A stretch of 64,000 nucleotides of DNA from Latrodectus hesperus (taxonomy: Eukaryota; Arthropoda; Arachnida; Araneae; Theridiidae), in the NCBI GenBank assembly GCA_037975125.1, contig CM075851.1:126712981-126776980 (forward strand). The letters are read 5' to 3'. The notes under the pieces were generated by a model. The model did no database searches, had not been told where the DNA came from, and saw nothing but the letters and a program-made list of their open reading frames with translations. The translations under genes and the position numbers were made by a program. Numbering within the stretch: position 1 is the stretch's first letter; each line of letters begins with the position of its first letter. Positions 1 to 15,574 of this stretch are shown piece after piece.

Positions 1-4568
<4,568 letters not shown>

Positions 4569-4868
4569 AAAACATTAAATAACTGGTTAAGAAAGTAAGT
4601 TGGTACAATGCAATGACAAATAGAAATGAAATTACTTATTTAATTTAACTATTATTACTTATCATCTGTTTAAAACAAATTTAAGAATAATTATAATCAG
4701 CTTATTAATAAAAGTTATCAAACATTTTTCAGTTAAAGTTTTTAAGTAATAGTTTATTGGTAATAATGACGTTAGTGTGAATGTATGAACAAATTAAGAG
4801 CAACTTTATTGAATTTTTTATAGGTACAATATTTTCCTACATTTTTTGATTACACAATACATGTTTGT

Positions 4869-5368
4869 NNNNNNNNNNNNNNNNNNNNNNNNNNNNNNNN
4901 NNNNNNNNNNNNNNNNNNNNNNNNNNNNNNNNNNNNNNNNNNNNNNNNNNNNNNNNNNNNNNNNNNNNNNNNNNNNNNNNNNNNNNNNNNNNNNNNNNNN
5001 NNNNNNNNNNNNNNNNNNNNNNNNNNNNNNNNNNNNNNNNNNNNNNNNNNNNNNNNNNNNNNNNNNNNNNNNNNNNNNNNNNNNNNNNNNNNNNNNNNNN
5101 NNNNNNNNNNNNNNNNNNNNNNNNNNNNNNNNNNNNNNNNNNNNNNNNNNNNNNNNNNNNNNNNNNNNNNNNNNNNNNNNNNNNNNNNNNNNNNNNNNNN
5201 NNNNNNNNNNNNNNNNNNNNNNNNNNNNNNNNNNNNNNNNNNNNNNNNNNNNNNNNNNNNNNNNNNNNNNNNNNNNNNNNNNNNNNNNNNNNNNNNNNNN
5301 NNNNNNNNNNNNNNNNNNNNNNNNNNNNNNNNNNNNNNNNNNNNNNNNNNNNNNNNNNNNNNNNNNNN
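4869..5368. other. assembly gap (500 N)
   Basis: Exactly 500 N bases, so probably a placeholder of unknown true size. It lies inside the minus-strand gypsy element and hides the rest of its pol region and any 3' LTR. Confidence 0.99.
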
Positions 5369-5525
5369 TGTTTTAGAGATATAAACACTGTGTCGTGCAT
5401 TTCAGTCCAGGGAATATTGTCAGGCACACGTTTCTTAGTAAGCTCAGGTAATGAATATACCAAATCAGAATATTTAAGAATGTACTCACGATAGAAGTTA
5501 CACAACCCTAACGCACTTCTAAGAT
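5369..5525 (-). pseudogene. gypsy pol fragment (RT/RNase H junction)
   Basis: The minus-strand frame reads LGLCNFYREYI near its start and later contains PWTEMHDTVFISLK. This matches the pattern at the end of the Ty3/gypsy reverse transcriptase (G-x-x-N-Y/F-Y-R-x-[FY]-I ... F-x-W-[TS] ... A-F-x-x-L-K), just before the tethered RNase H. It is truncated on its upstream side by a deletion fused to gag and on its downstream side by the assembly gap. The frame is offset from the gag frame, so the two cannot be translated together without frameshifting. What I see is the motif; the family assignment is from general knowledge of Ty3/gypsy pol. Confidence 0.75.
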
Positions 5526-5851
5526 CCTTTTTGGTTGTTGGTCTTTAAGTTGCTGTATAACTTGCACTTTTTCCACTCTTCAGTTTCATTTCTTTTTCGT
5601 TCTTCAATATGTTCATTTCTTTTTCGTTCCTCAATTTCTTGCAATGTTTTCCGCTCTTCAATTTCTTCGTTTTTTTTTCGTTCTTCAATCAACGAATTTA
5701 AGAATTCTTTAATGAAATCTTCGTCGTAGTTTTCGCTTTCTGTTATCAATTTTTTTAGTTCGTTAAGTTTTAGATTCGCAGCATTCTCAATGCCTAATTC
5801 CACCGCAATTGTTCGTAAATCTTCTTTTTTTCCTTTTGCGAGAAAAGCCAT
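5519..5851 (-). pseudogene. gypsy gag N-terminus with SAP-like helix pair and charged coiled coil
   Basis: I take the start at 5851, where translation begins MAFLAKGKKEDL; an in-frame upstream ATG at 5881 lies in leader sequence and is less likely. The first ~40 residues look like a SAP-type helix-extended-helix (KKEDLRTIAVELGI then LKLNELKKLI). A highly charged segment with four to five copies of a near-repeat (IEERKRNE and variants) follows and probably forms a coiled coil. The frame ends at a stop about 20 codons later, where the sequence jumps to pol. I associate this SAP-like N-terminus with spider gypsy elements, from memory and unverified. About 110 residues remain, so most of gag (capsid, nucleocapsid) is missing. 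Confidence 0.6.
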
Positions 5852-5939
5852 TTCAATTACATGTAAAACACAAACAGTCAAATAAACAAATTCACAGTTC
5901 CGTTTCAGATTATGTCAGAAACGTCAGCTCGTAATCCTA

Positions 5940-5951
5940 CCGACTGCGCCA
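5940..5951 (-). other. primer-binding site of the gypsy element
   Basis: Reading the minus strand, TGGCGCAGTCGG starts one base after the LTR end. The TGGCGC start and position are those of a tRNA primer-binding site. I recall serine tRNA sites in 17.6/297-type elements looking like this, but the tRNA identity is not verified. Confidence 0.65.
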
Positions 5952-5952
5952 G

Positions 5953-6243
5953 TGTAGTGTCTGTTCTGTAGAAGAAAGCACAACTCGAACAAATACAAAC
6001 ATTTATTTAAAAATTAAAATAATAATTAATAGTATTGTTTATTAAAATTATAATTAATAGAAATTTGATGATGGCCCTACACGGCCAACAGAACAAACAC
6101 CCGAGGAGAGCCAGCTGAACCTCCTCGTCCGCTGGTCAAAGACAATATCCTCTTTCTCCGCCGGAGCGGACTCCCTCCTCTCCTCTCTCCCAATGACTAC
6201 AGCGCCATCATGTGAAGAGAATGAAGAGTATCCTAACACTACA
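5953..6243 (-). repeat. long terminal repeat, 291 bp
   Basis: Bounded by TGTAGTGT at 5953 and ACACTACA ending at 6243, a near-perfect terminal inverted repeat with the canonical TG...CA ends. It lies immediately upstream (minus strand) of the primer-binding site and gag. The second LTR is not in view, so target-site duplication cannot be tested. Confidence 0.75.
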
Positions 6244-6660
6244 GTCATTGACTATCGATTTCCACTTCAGCAACTTTATGAAATCAATTGCCGATTTCAT
6301 TCAGGTGCAAGAAAACATGTCAGCCATTGCCACGTGTGTTGCCCCAGCAAACTTTCCTATACCTAATCCAGAATTAAGCTCTTCCAATTTAGTACAGGCT
6401 GCTGAATGGTAGTCTTCGAAATTAGAAAGAGAGGACCAAGCAGAATCCATACTCGACTTGCCACCCCCTGAGGTAATGTACCACTTGAAGTACATTGCGG
6501 TCAATGCCTACTTAACGTTACCCATCTGGCTTTAATGAACACGACTGATCTTCGGTTAAATAAGGATACAAACTCATAATCTTTCAATAATAAAAGTGGC
6601 GCTACAGTGTCTTTGACGGGCATTGTTGAAGTAATCCTAGTCAGGTCACCAATGTTCGAC
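6244..6660 (-). mobile_element. remnant of an LTR-retroelement leader/gag start
   Basis: Reading the minus strand, the sequence contains ATTGGTGACC near 6640, which resembles the LTR/primer-binding-site junction of many arthropod retroelements. Shortly after it a short open frame starts MPVKDTVAPLLLL. A further minus-strand frame (6504-6301, 67 codons) is open but not recognised. The composition is less AT-rich than the flanks. The gypsy LTR at 5953-6243 sits directly next to it, so the younger element may have inserted into it. Assignment is tentative. Confidence 0.35.
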
Positions 6661-7650
6661 ACTTTTCTTCTGTAAGCAATATTTAAAGGAAAAAAATATT
6701 GCGATGTTAAATCAAATTAGCTGAGTGATCCTTCTGAGAAATGGTCAACGCAGATAATATAAAAACGTGTTCATTCTGGAAATGGAAATTATGAATAATT
6801 AATAACATGGAATAATATTTATAAAATATACTCTTCAATGAGAAGAAGAAATTGACTATGGAAACTTATACTTCCTAAAAATATATATGAATTGTTCTAT
6901 GGAGTAAATGCCCAAAATGCATTTATATTTTCAGTATTTTATGAATTATTAAACATTAAAATATATCATTCATTTTATTAGAGACTGATATATATATAGC
7001 CCACTATTTTTAAGAATAAAATTTATAAGGGTTCAATAATTCCACAAAGCAGTTATTTCTTTACTTGATTTTAATCAACAACTGCGATAAAAGAAAATTC
7101 TAAATATTTAAACATCTTTTTAATTATTTAAATATCTTTTAAATTATCTAAATATCTTTTTGAATATTTTTATCAAGAAATAACAACATAACTGTTAAAT
7201 TTACCTTAGAATACTGCAAAAGAAACCTGATGTATGTGTGCTAATATTAATAAATATTAGATACAAATATTGGAATATTCGGGTTTATCTTACAAACTTA
7301 AACATAAATAGGAAAAAATATTAAAATATTACTTTTCTGTTAAGAGAAAATTCTTTTAAAATATGCCAAATATAAGCGGTAACTGACTGAATCGAGCAAT
7401 TTTAAAACAGATTCTTGTCTTTTTATTTTTAAGACTATCATATATAAAAATATTTTTGATTTAAATTTTAATTTTAATAACAATTCTGGAAAAAAGATAT
7501 TAATTTTTTACATTTTACATAATTGCAACAAATTTTGATTTATTATTATAGATTTAATGAAATAATTCTAATTCCATTAAATTCATTTAGAAAAATTGGT
7601 GTCTCCTTAAATGGTACAGATCACAATCTAATGTTATCTAAGTTCGACTA
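6661..7650. other. AT-rich stretch with a small ~20-bp tandem repeat
   Basis: No gene is seen. At about 7108-7168 three imperfect copies of a ~20-bp unit (TAAATATCTTTTTAATTATT-like) lie in tandem. Confidence 0.55.
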
Positions 7651-8290
7651 ATTGCAGAGTGACAATGGTTCTCGGTGCATTATTAGTTGATCGCTTTCCA
7701 GGTACCATTATAGCTATTGAAAACGAAAACAGTTCATTACACGACAAACACCAATACAGCTGTAACTCTCAGAAATTCGTCCATGTCAATAGCAAAGAGA
7801 CCACTTGTGAACATCCACGTGTTTTAATCGAGGGGAGGGGAGAGCAGGTGTAGGTATTCACGTTCTGGAAATAAAAATCGTCTGAGGACCTTTTGACCTG
7901 CGCAGACGATGGGTGTAAAATCAACAGATATTGGTAATAAATGCGGCTTTTTTTTTCTCGTTAGATAAAACACCTGCCGGTTATATAACACCCACGCTTA
8001 TTGTGAGGGAGATGCAGCAGGTACGCGTCAGTTAATCTGCCCACATTTCCCCACCATTGCGAAATTGGCTGTTTGTCAATGGAGCAGAAGACGCCGCGGA
8101 TTTCTGAAGCTGACGTATGTCGGTTAACGCATATATATCCATTGTTTGCCAAAGTGTTTGGCGAAACCGCAAAATCGTGCAACTTATCTAAAGGTTATCG
8201 GGGCGTGAATTCGGAGATGTTGATCTGACAGCTGTCGGCCAAATGAAGAGAGTGTTGTAACGGCGTATTTTCAGGTATCAATGAAACTGC
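7651..8290. other. GC-elevated non-repetitive island
   Basis: This 640-bp block is clearly richer in G+C and CpG than its surroundings. It contains an E-box (CACGTG near 7817), a run of G/A (GGGGAGGGGAGAG) and a small palindrome (GCCAAAGTGTTTGGC near 8145). Short frames exist on both strands (7659-7853 plus, 64 codons; 8182-7961 minus, 73 codons), but neither resembles a family I know. It could be a conserved regulatory region, a promoter or an old insertion; I cannot decide. Confidence 0.4.
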
Positions 8291-8515
8291 CTAACTTAAA
8301 AAAAAATTTTGCTTGAAATAACTTGCAGGCGTGGTTAAGAGGCTTAAAATTAGAAACTTACATTTTTTCATTAAAAAAGATTGCTATCGTTGCCAAGATA
8401 CAAACAAGTTAATCATGTGGCTCCATGACAACGAAATATAATTTAGAAGTTAATCGATCTTTAATATCAATGAGCTAAGTTTACATGTGAATTTTTTTTC
8501 ACCATTATTTTAAAT

Positions 8516-8640
8516 TTTAGGTCATGGGTTCGATTTTCACCTGGAGATTGGATTCATGTAGTTACATCGGAATTTTCTTTAAGCTCTAGATTTCGGTCAT
8601 GTGAACTTAGTCTCTAAAAGAGATAGTTGTGTATCAAAAA
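8516..8640 (+). mobile_element. SINE fragment with B-box-like motif
   Basis: GGGTTCGATTTTCACC (about 8526) resembles a tRNA-type B box. Downstream sequence continues for ~110 bp as in tRNA-headed SINEs. No A box or target duplication was identified. Confidence 0.35.
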
Positions 8641-8817
8641 AATAACCAAGATTAAGATTGCGTCACCAAATTTTCTGTTACCTATTTCTGTAGACTGAAA
8701 TCAAGAGTCCAAATGACTCATTTTGAATAACGTGTTGAGTAACGAGATTGAGGTTGAGCAACAAGATGAACTCCTAAATTTGCACCTTCCTTCTCACAGT
8801 ATGGCACATTAGTAGAG

Positions 8818-8945
8818 GGACATTAGATTCTAATTAATTTTTAAATTGTACAGGTCTTCTGAGCTCCAACTGACTTAACTGGTTCAAATCCGCTAACTTA
8901 TGCAGATTAGAGGAACACCTCTATTCACAGAGCTACCACGGCGTC
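8818..8945 (-). mobile_element. tRNA-like SINE head, minus strand
   Basis: On the minus strand the start GGACGCCGTGGTAGCTC is followed by GGATTTGAACC about 50 bases later, the spacing of tRNA A and B boxes. The cloverleaf is imperfect. Confidence 0.4.
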
Positions 8946-11640
8946 CTTAAATAAAATATTCTGATAAATTTCCGGATGAATGTTTCATTAGTTATTATAT
9001 TAAAATATTCTCCGAAAAATGCTAAAAACAGGCATACTAATCGTCATTTTAAACCAAAATTATGAGAAGAAGTTTAAATCGAATGATGTAAATTCAAAAT
9101 TATTAAACGTAGAATGTGATTCCAAGTGTATATCTTGTATGTAATTTAAAAACTTTGGTCATATAATCCAGAAATATAACGCTGAAATGGTTAATCTTTT
9201 GTTTCATAGAAAAATATTTTATTTGCATATAAAAATGGTAACGTGTATACGTATGTGCCAGCATGACTTTTGACACTGAGAAGGGAAGAGCGAAACATTT
9301 GAAAGCTGTTGTAAAGGACTCGAAGCATTGAGCATCCTCCTTTGAGATTTTTTCCAAGACATTATGCCATATTTACAAGTTACAAAGAAGGAAACCTGAA
9401 GAACTCCAAAGCAGTCCCCTCGATAGATCTCCATCAAAAATACAGCACCCATGATGATCTTTTCAATAGTATTCGGAATCAAACTTCAAGTCTTCTATTT
9501 ATCTTTAGAATGAGACTTCAACGTAGCTTTTGGGGACTTGGAACATTTCCAGCTAAATTTTTATACACATTATTGTCTTAGGAAAAGAAAGCTGGAAGAA
9601 TGATATCTGTATTACAGTGAGAAAATTTAGATGAAAGAAATATTTGAAAAATGAAAGATAGTGTTGAACTATTATAGTTTACTCACTAGTCGGTTTATGA
9701 ACAGTAACATTCTTATTTTTCCAGTTAAGCCAGGCTTAATCACTTTGACATCCATAAGCATAGTAAGAAATATATTGGCAAGATTTAGCGTGAAGTATAT
9801 AGGTATATTTCTTAGAATCGCTAAGAATAATATTATGATGCTGCTTGAATCCAAATATAATTTTTAGTCATCTCAAACCCGGTTTATTTGTATCTTTTGC
9901 TTGTCACTCAACCGTCTAATTAGATTGGAACCTATTGCGTTACATTTTTGCACAAGAGGCTTTATTCAATTGACTATTTAAAGTGGATACGGGGATACAC
10001 TAAAAACATCAACACTTGAACTGAACACCAGAGCGCTTTCTACCTGCATGTGGCAACTCAGCCACAGTAAATCCCTAAAAAGGGAATGAGAGGCGCATCT
10101 TCCCTATCCGATGGGGAATCTAGCCCAATTGTTATTTGGATGCGGTCGTATGAAGACTGTATTGGTACCAATGTATTATGGTGTGGAACTCATTTTATGG
10201 AAATTAATTATGAAAATTGTTATTTACTATAAATTGCTATTGTTAGATAATTCATATTAGATTGTTAAAATAAAATATTAAAGACAATAGGACTTATTAA
10301 TGAATAAAATCACCCAACCAATACGTAACGCAAATACTGCACTCTTCACTTCGTTGTTTGTGAATAAGAATATGTTTGAAATTGGAAAGAAAATGGCTAA
10401 TTTGATTAATATCAGGGTTCATTCTACATTTTTTGGGTTTGTTAGGTTGATGGTGAAATTCCCAATGGCTTTGAAACCAATTTTAATCTCTTACGCTGCT
10501 TTACGCAAAATGACAGAATCTTAATCAAAGAGGGATTTTTTTAAAATAATCGATATTAGGGTCGAATCCAAAATTACCAAGATAAATGTGATTGAAGGGA
10601 AGACAAAAGAATTGAAAATGGCAGGCGGATGCATAACTTTCAATTTTATACGATTCTATTAATATTAAAATAAATCTATAAATGCTTAATTTATAGCTTG
10701 TGCACTGCAGTTAAGCTCTTAAACTATCGATAAAATGATTGTGATTGTATATTAGATTTATTTACTTCATTTTTTAAAACATCAAATAAGAATAAATTAA
10801 TATCTTAACAATATGAGGTAATTCAGGTAGCAGAGTATAAAATTTTTAAAAACAATTTAAGTACATGTAATTTTTAAAACAATACAATCTGATTAATTTA
10901 TTTAAAATATATAAGTATAATTAAAAACCATGATTACGGCCAAAACTGTTTTTTACGTTTATTTTAAACATTAAGATGACTAAAAATATTGCTATGTTCC
11001 TTAGAATGACCATATCTTGTTAACATCATTCAAAAGATAAATATAGAAAATAATTATAATGCCCTTGGAAATGTTCCAAAAATGGTTCTCTTACAAATTA
11101 TACCTCTTGTATGCATGTCCTTTGCCTTTGTTGGAGCGTAGCTATTATTACTGTATTAAAAAGCTTATGCTGTGTGGGCGTTGTAGATTTTATTTTTAAA
11201 GGTGACAATGATCAAAAAGTATTTCTTTCGTATATGAACATTTTTAAATTTCAAGCATTAGAAAACAAACATTTGAGTTTCAATAATTAAATGTATTCCA
11301 TAATTTTGCTATCTTAGAAAATATTTAAGAAATTGAATTTTATTAGCTATATAAGCATTATTTTAATTATCCAGAGAATATAAAATTTTGTGAAACTAGG
11401 ATATTTTCAAGACATATTATTTTGAAAACTTGTGTCTTTCTAGGTGGTTAACCAGTATTCTTAAGATGACAAATAAAAGTCAATATTCAGATGAATTACG
11501 CTTGAATCCGATTTCTAAAGAAATGTGCTTCGGCATTAGTTTTAACGTATGTTTTTATTAAATGTATTTACTCTTGAATGAAAAGTCACTGCAGACTGCC
11601 AAATTAAATAAAATAAACTTGAGAAAAACCGATGTAGAGT
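8946..11640. other. long stretch without a recognisable gene
   Basis: Open frames on both strands at 9103-9581, 9661-9867 and 10300-10524 are 60-87 codons long and match nothing I recognise. A slightly GC-richer patch at 10020-10180 is not explained. I see no RNA gene or transposon ends. Confidence 0.5.
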
Positions 11641-12500
11641 TACGAAACATCAAATTTAATGATAAGTCTAAGCAGTCGTGATTAAAATATGACTACTAAG
11701 GGATAAAATTTTATGACACTCGTTACCCCTCATAGCAAAATGTGACCATAAAACGAACCAAACCAAGTCTTATCACACATTTAACTCATGAATAAAAAGT
11801 GACCGTATAATAATACATTCAATGTAATGATAAATCTTCTTTTTACCAAATTGGGACCAAAATACATAAAGTGAATATATAAAGTATAAAGTGAAATATG
11901 TTTTCACTTTGTGTATCATTCTCTTTATGTAAAATGATTCGTAAAATAGATAAAACCTTATGAGATATATAACTAGGTGACAAACTAAACTTAATAATAC
12001 ATCAAAGCCTTTGTGATCAAAATGTGTCTACAAAAAGAATGGAACTTTATAATACACGTTAGCCTTCACGGGTAACATGCGAGCGTAAAATGAATTAAAT
12101 CAAAGCTGATGGTCTCAGCCTTCGTGAATCAATGGTAGTAATATTAGAACCAAATTCAAAGATAAATCTAAGTTTCCATGATCAAAAGTGACCATAAAGC
12201 GAGTAAAAACAAATAATACTGTTTGTTGGTCTTTGGATTATGAGTAAAAACAAATAATAACTATTATTGATGAATCGTTGGTCTTAGGATAAAAAATGTG
12301 ACCATATTAATGTTAAATGAAACCTGATGATTTTTAGCCTTTGAGAAATAAAAGTGATCCAAAGCAACAAACCAAGCCAAAAGTTGCCTCAGCTTGAAAG
12401 CAAAAAAGTTCATAAAGCTACTACCTTAATTATACACCTTTAAATAAAGTTTAATAGTGCACCACAAAGTCTAGTAAATAAAAAAGTCAGCATTGTGTAA
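11640..12500 (+). repeat. degenerate tandem array, period about 55 bp
   Basis: A motif close to AAAAGTGACCATAAA recurs at about 11689, 11742, 11799, 11852, 12023, 12079, 12132, 12188, 12298 (two periods later), 12354 and 12407. Spacings are 53-57 bp or about 110. Between copies lies a second shared motif resembling GATAAATCTAAG or TTAGCCTTYRTGA. Copies differ at many positions, so this is an old minisatellite or satellite remnant. Looser copies may extend to about 12620. Confidence 0.65.
11863..11931. repeat. 69-nt foldback inside the 55-bp array
   Basis: Outer arms TACATAAAG (11863-11871) and CTTTATGTA (11923-11931) pair. Next come GAAT/ATTC and a perfect inner stem AAAGTGAAA/TTTCACTTT (11888-11896, 11902-11910) with a 5-nt loop. 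Confidence 0.75.
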
Positions 12501-12924
12501 GGCTCAAATCAAACTTAAAGATAAACTTGTCGCCTAATGTATGTAATCCTAGAACGAAAAACGAGATGATTCACCTTAGTTTTCATAACAGAAAATTCTC
12601 GTAAAGTGACAAAATAAACCTATGAATACGCTTACATTTATGCTCTAAACATGGTAATTTGATATTTCTGATTAATATAAATGTGATTACTAAGAGTTTT
12701 GGGGAAAATAAAACTTTTCGATAGACCAAGGTCAAAATTATTAGTATCCAATAAAACTAAGGAATAAATATTTGATATTGTAAAAAACTATTGTGTTACT
12801 CAGAACTGTTCAAGCTATATCTTATTAACCCATTTGAATATATATAACTTGTTCCTTTGCACATGATTTCCAGAGTTCTAACAATTTAGATGTGTCTCAA
12901 GTTCTTCAAAGAAAAAAGTAAGGC

Positions 12925-13275
12925 ACTATATTAAAATGGCCTTATAAGTAAATGCAGCGAAATATATGTTAGAGATTCAAACACTAAATTACAAATTGTG
13001 CTTCAGATAGATGCAGAAAAAGCTTTTTTAAGAGAGAAAAAATTAAATTGTTAATTATAAGTCTGACAGAAATTGTTTTTAATGAGAAAGAACCTTGAAT
13101 TATTGATTATCCTACAAGTCCGGTTCACGATTTATTTAATGGAGTGGGGCATGTACTACAAGACGTCTTACAAGTAGGTCTAGAACAAGTATTTTTAAAA
13201 GAATGGAATATTATATAAGCTATAGATAATCCTATAAGTATATCCAGAAAAGATTTTAAGTTATTGATATTCACA
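12925..13275 (+). repeat. second degenerate tandem array, period about 57 bp
   Basis: A motif like CCTATAAGTNNNNNCAGAA followed by an ATTTTTAA tract recurs with its central G near 12948, 13008, 13061, 13118, 13174 and 13238. Spacings are 53-64 bp. The copies are strongly diverged and distinct from the preceding array. Confidence 0.5.
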
Positions 13276-15150
13276 GCTTTAACCATCTAAAAATTGCTCA
13301 TAGAAGAAGAATTGTGACAAAAATTATACATTCGAAAATTTCTATTACACTTATTATCAAATTACTTCTTACAAATAAAATAACATGTTTACTTTTAAAG
13401 GATCATATATTATAAGCATTTGTTACCAGAGAAAATAATATATTGCATTGTGTTTGCTCAGCTATAAACATATATCGTAAGCAAAAATATTTTCTACCAT
13501 TTGGCAAGAGATTTTTCCTTATATAGATTATATATTCCTTATCAATTTTCAAATCTAGTTTTTATGGATTTCTTAAGAAACCTTTCATAAAAACCTCATT
13601 CTTTTCAAAGTAACAAAACTTTTCAGATTGAAAACAGGCCACTTCATGATGAAAATTTTTCTTTTTTCCCCCCAATTCTCACAAAACATGTTTTCTTCAA
13701 AAATACTCGAAAACAATTCAATGTTTTCAACATATAAATATGAATTTTTTTTTTAAATTTTCCTAGGAAACCACTAACTTTTATTATAAATGTCGTGATA
13801 GAAATGGACTGAAACTTCTAATTTAATCACGCAAAACTATTCAGTAGCCCGAGAAGGAAATGTTTTCTGCTATTCGAGAAGTTAACATTGATTTGTTTTG
13901 AGGTTTAGCTGAAAATAACTTTTTTGTTACTTCTTTGCCATATGTGTCAGTTTTTTGACTTAAAAGGGGGAAGTAATCAATAGGGTGTCCTTGCATTTTT
14001 ATTGATATTGTTATTTACGATCTCAGTGATCAATATTTTGGCAGAAAAAAAACCTATTTCTCGAAGCTGTAATAATAATTCGATACTCGAAGAATATGAT
14101 AATCTTTTGCAAAACCTATTGTAAAATACAGTATAAAAATTTCAAGTTTTAACTTTTTTTCTTCAATTCAAAAGTTTCGAACCTTATGGACTATGTGGAA
14201 GTCAGATTATTGTTTTTGTTGATTTCTCTGATCAAAATAAAAATAAACGTTCAAATCGAAACCCTTGATTTATTTACATATGAAATAAATCAAATAAAAT
14301 TGATATGTGCCGATTAAATAAACCTAAATACAAGCGCATCAATAATGTATGTTTTAGAAGACGTATGAAACAAGAATTTTTGTTTATTTCGAAGAAATTC
14401 GTAACAGCAGAAGCTTATGATTTTCGAAAGCTTTAGAGGCATACTAAAGATGATTTAAGTGAAAACTTGAAACCAAATTCTCACATGCTTGTATCATCTT
14501 TAGTATCAAGTATAAAAGATTTATTTAGTATGTGATGACTTTTTCTTCCATAAATTTGTCTACAAGGTCATAATCACAATGATTTCATTTTTGACAGTCA
14601 CTTTATCATCTTTAAAATAAATTTAGAACGTTTAGACATTGTATGTAAAAAAAATTGTTATCACAGAAATACACGTGGGTGAACGAATGACATAACAGGA
14701 AGGATTAGAAATAACGACATTTTCCTGTTTCACCTTATGTCCAAAACTGCCTGATTTCAGATAATGATTTGTTGAAAATAATATTTATTTATTTATTACA
14801 AATGCTCAGAAAATTGGTTGCGACGCCATTAGTTCTCTGGCCTTCCAATATTTCTGAACAGTACACATTAAAAATACAAATTCAGGACACGAGTCGAGTT
14901 GGTTAGCGTCAAAAATTTGATCTTGTTTTCACAAAGGGCACAAAGGAGAACTCTGAAGCTTAAACCAATACAAATACACTGACAAACAGTCATGGATCTT
15001 AGAGAGGTTTAAAAAAATGCCACACACTTGAATTTCTAAGGAAATCAGGAATTCTAAGGGAATCAGTTTTCTTCTCAGAAAATTCCTCTTGACTTTCTTT
15101 AATCAGGAAAGCTCAATGCTTCCTAATTTATTCGAGCAATATGTCTTCCA
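13276..15150. other. AT-rich stretch without a recognisable gene
   Basis: Contains the inverted repeat described at 14441-14506 and a bulged foldback at 14689-14741 (GACATAA...TTATGTC with CAGGAA/TTCCTG). Nothing else was seen. Confidence 0.55.
14441..14506. repeat. 66-nt inverted repeat, 14-bp perfect arms
   Basis: ATACTAAAGATGAT (14441-14454) and its exact reverse complement (14493-14506) flank 38 nt. Within that spacer AAG-TGA can pair with TCA-CTT across a small bulge, extending the stem. Confidence 0.75.
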
Positions 15151-15378
15151 TTAATCAGTCATTTTTCTAAATGGAAGAAAGCCTGTTAAAATGTATCTGA
15201 AGGACGCTTTCACCTTTCTTTGCAAAAAGTCAGCACCTTCATTTCCAGAAATCATGCAGTGATAAGGAATCCAGTGGAAAGAAATATATAATGACTTTGC
15301 AAGATCTCTGCATTGCAAAATGCGGATATTATCTGCACATTTCCTACATCGATTACAGAACCATATAGACACAGACAA
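15151..15378 (-). pseudogene. LINE RNase H domain, C-terminal part
   Basis: The translation contains FHWIPYHCMISGNEGADFL, which matches the conserved C-terminal block of the RNase H domain in arthropod LINEs (usually ...WIPSHCGIxGNExAD). It is an isolated 75-codon frame with no other LINE domain on this strand. A piece of the N-terminal half of an RNase H domain lies about 200 bp away on the opposite strand, so the element was rearranged. Non-functional. Confidence 0.75.
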
Positions 15379-15574
15379 GATAACCGTTCAATGGAAAGAT
15401 GACTGCTGGTCAGAGAGCTGCGTTAGTGCGATGTAAATAGACTCAATTTTGCAATCGTAATGTATAAATGCCTTAACATACGATATGGATTATTGGAAGA
15501 GTCACATGAGCGAACAACAGATTCATGCAAATACTTTAAATAAACTACCTACCATTTAAAATCAGATGCTCCAG

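Larger units (their letters stand above)
5369..6243 (-). mobile_element. Ty3/gypsy-type LTR retrotransposon, 5' part, internally deleted
   Basis: Reading the minus strand there is an LTR (6243-5953), a primer-binding site (5951-5940), a gag start (5851) and then, without the expected middle of gag-pol, a reverse transcriptase/RNase H junction piece that runs into the gap. A full element would need several kilobases between gag and this pol segment; here they abut within a few bases and in different frames. This is therefore an internally deleted, non-functional copy. The other LTR is not visible. Confidence 0.8.

Noticed and set aside
4837..5505. Long open frames across the assembly gap
   Set aside because: Most of their length is N; only the minus-strand part before the gap is real sequence.
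7659..7853. 64-codon frame in the GC island as a gene
   Set aside because: Length expected by chance at this composition, and no recognisable domain.
9103..9482. Retroelement pol fragment on the minus strand
   Set aside because: Frames of 84-87 codons looked slightly protein-like, but I could not match any pol motif.
10300..10524. 74-codon frame as a small gene
   Set aside because: No motif, no splice or promoter context, base composition like its surroundings.
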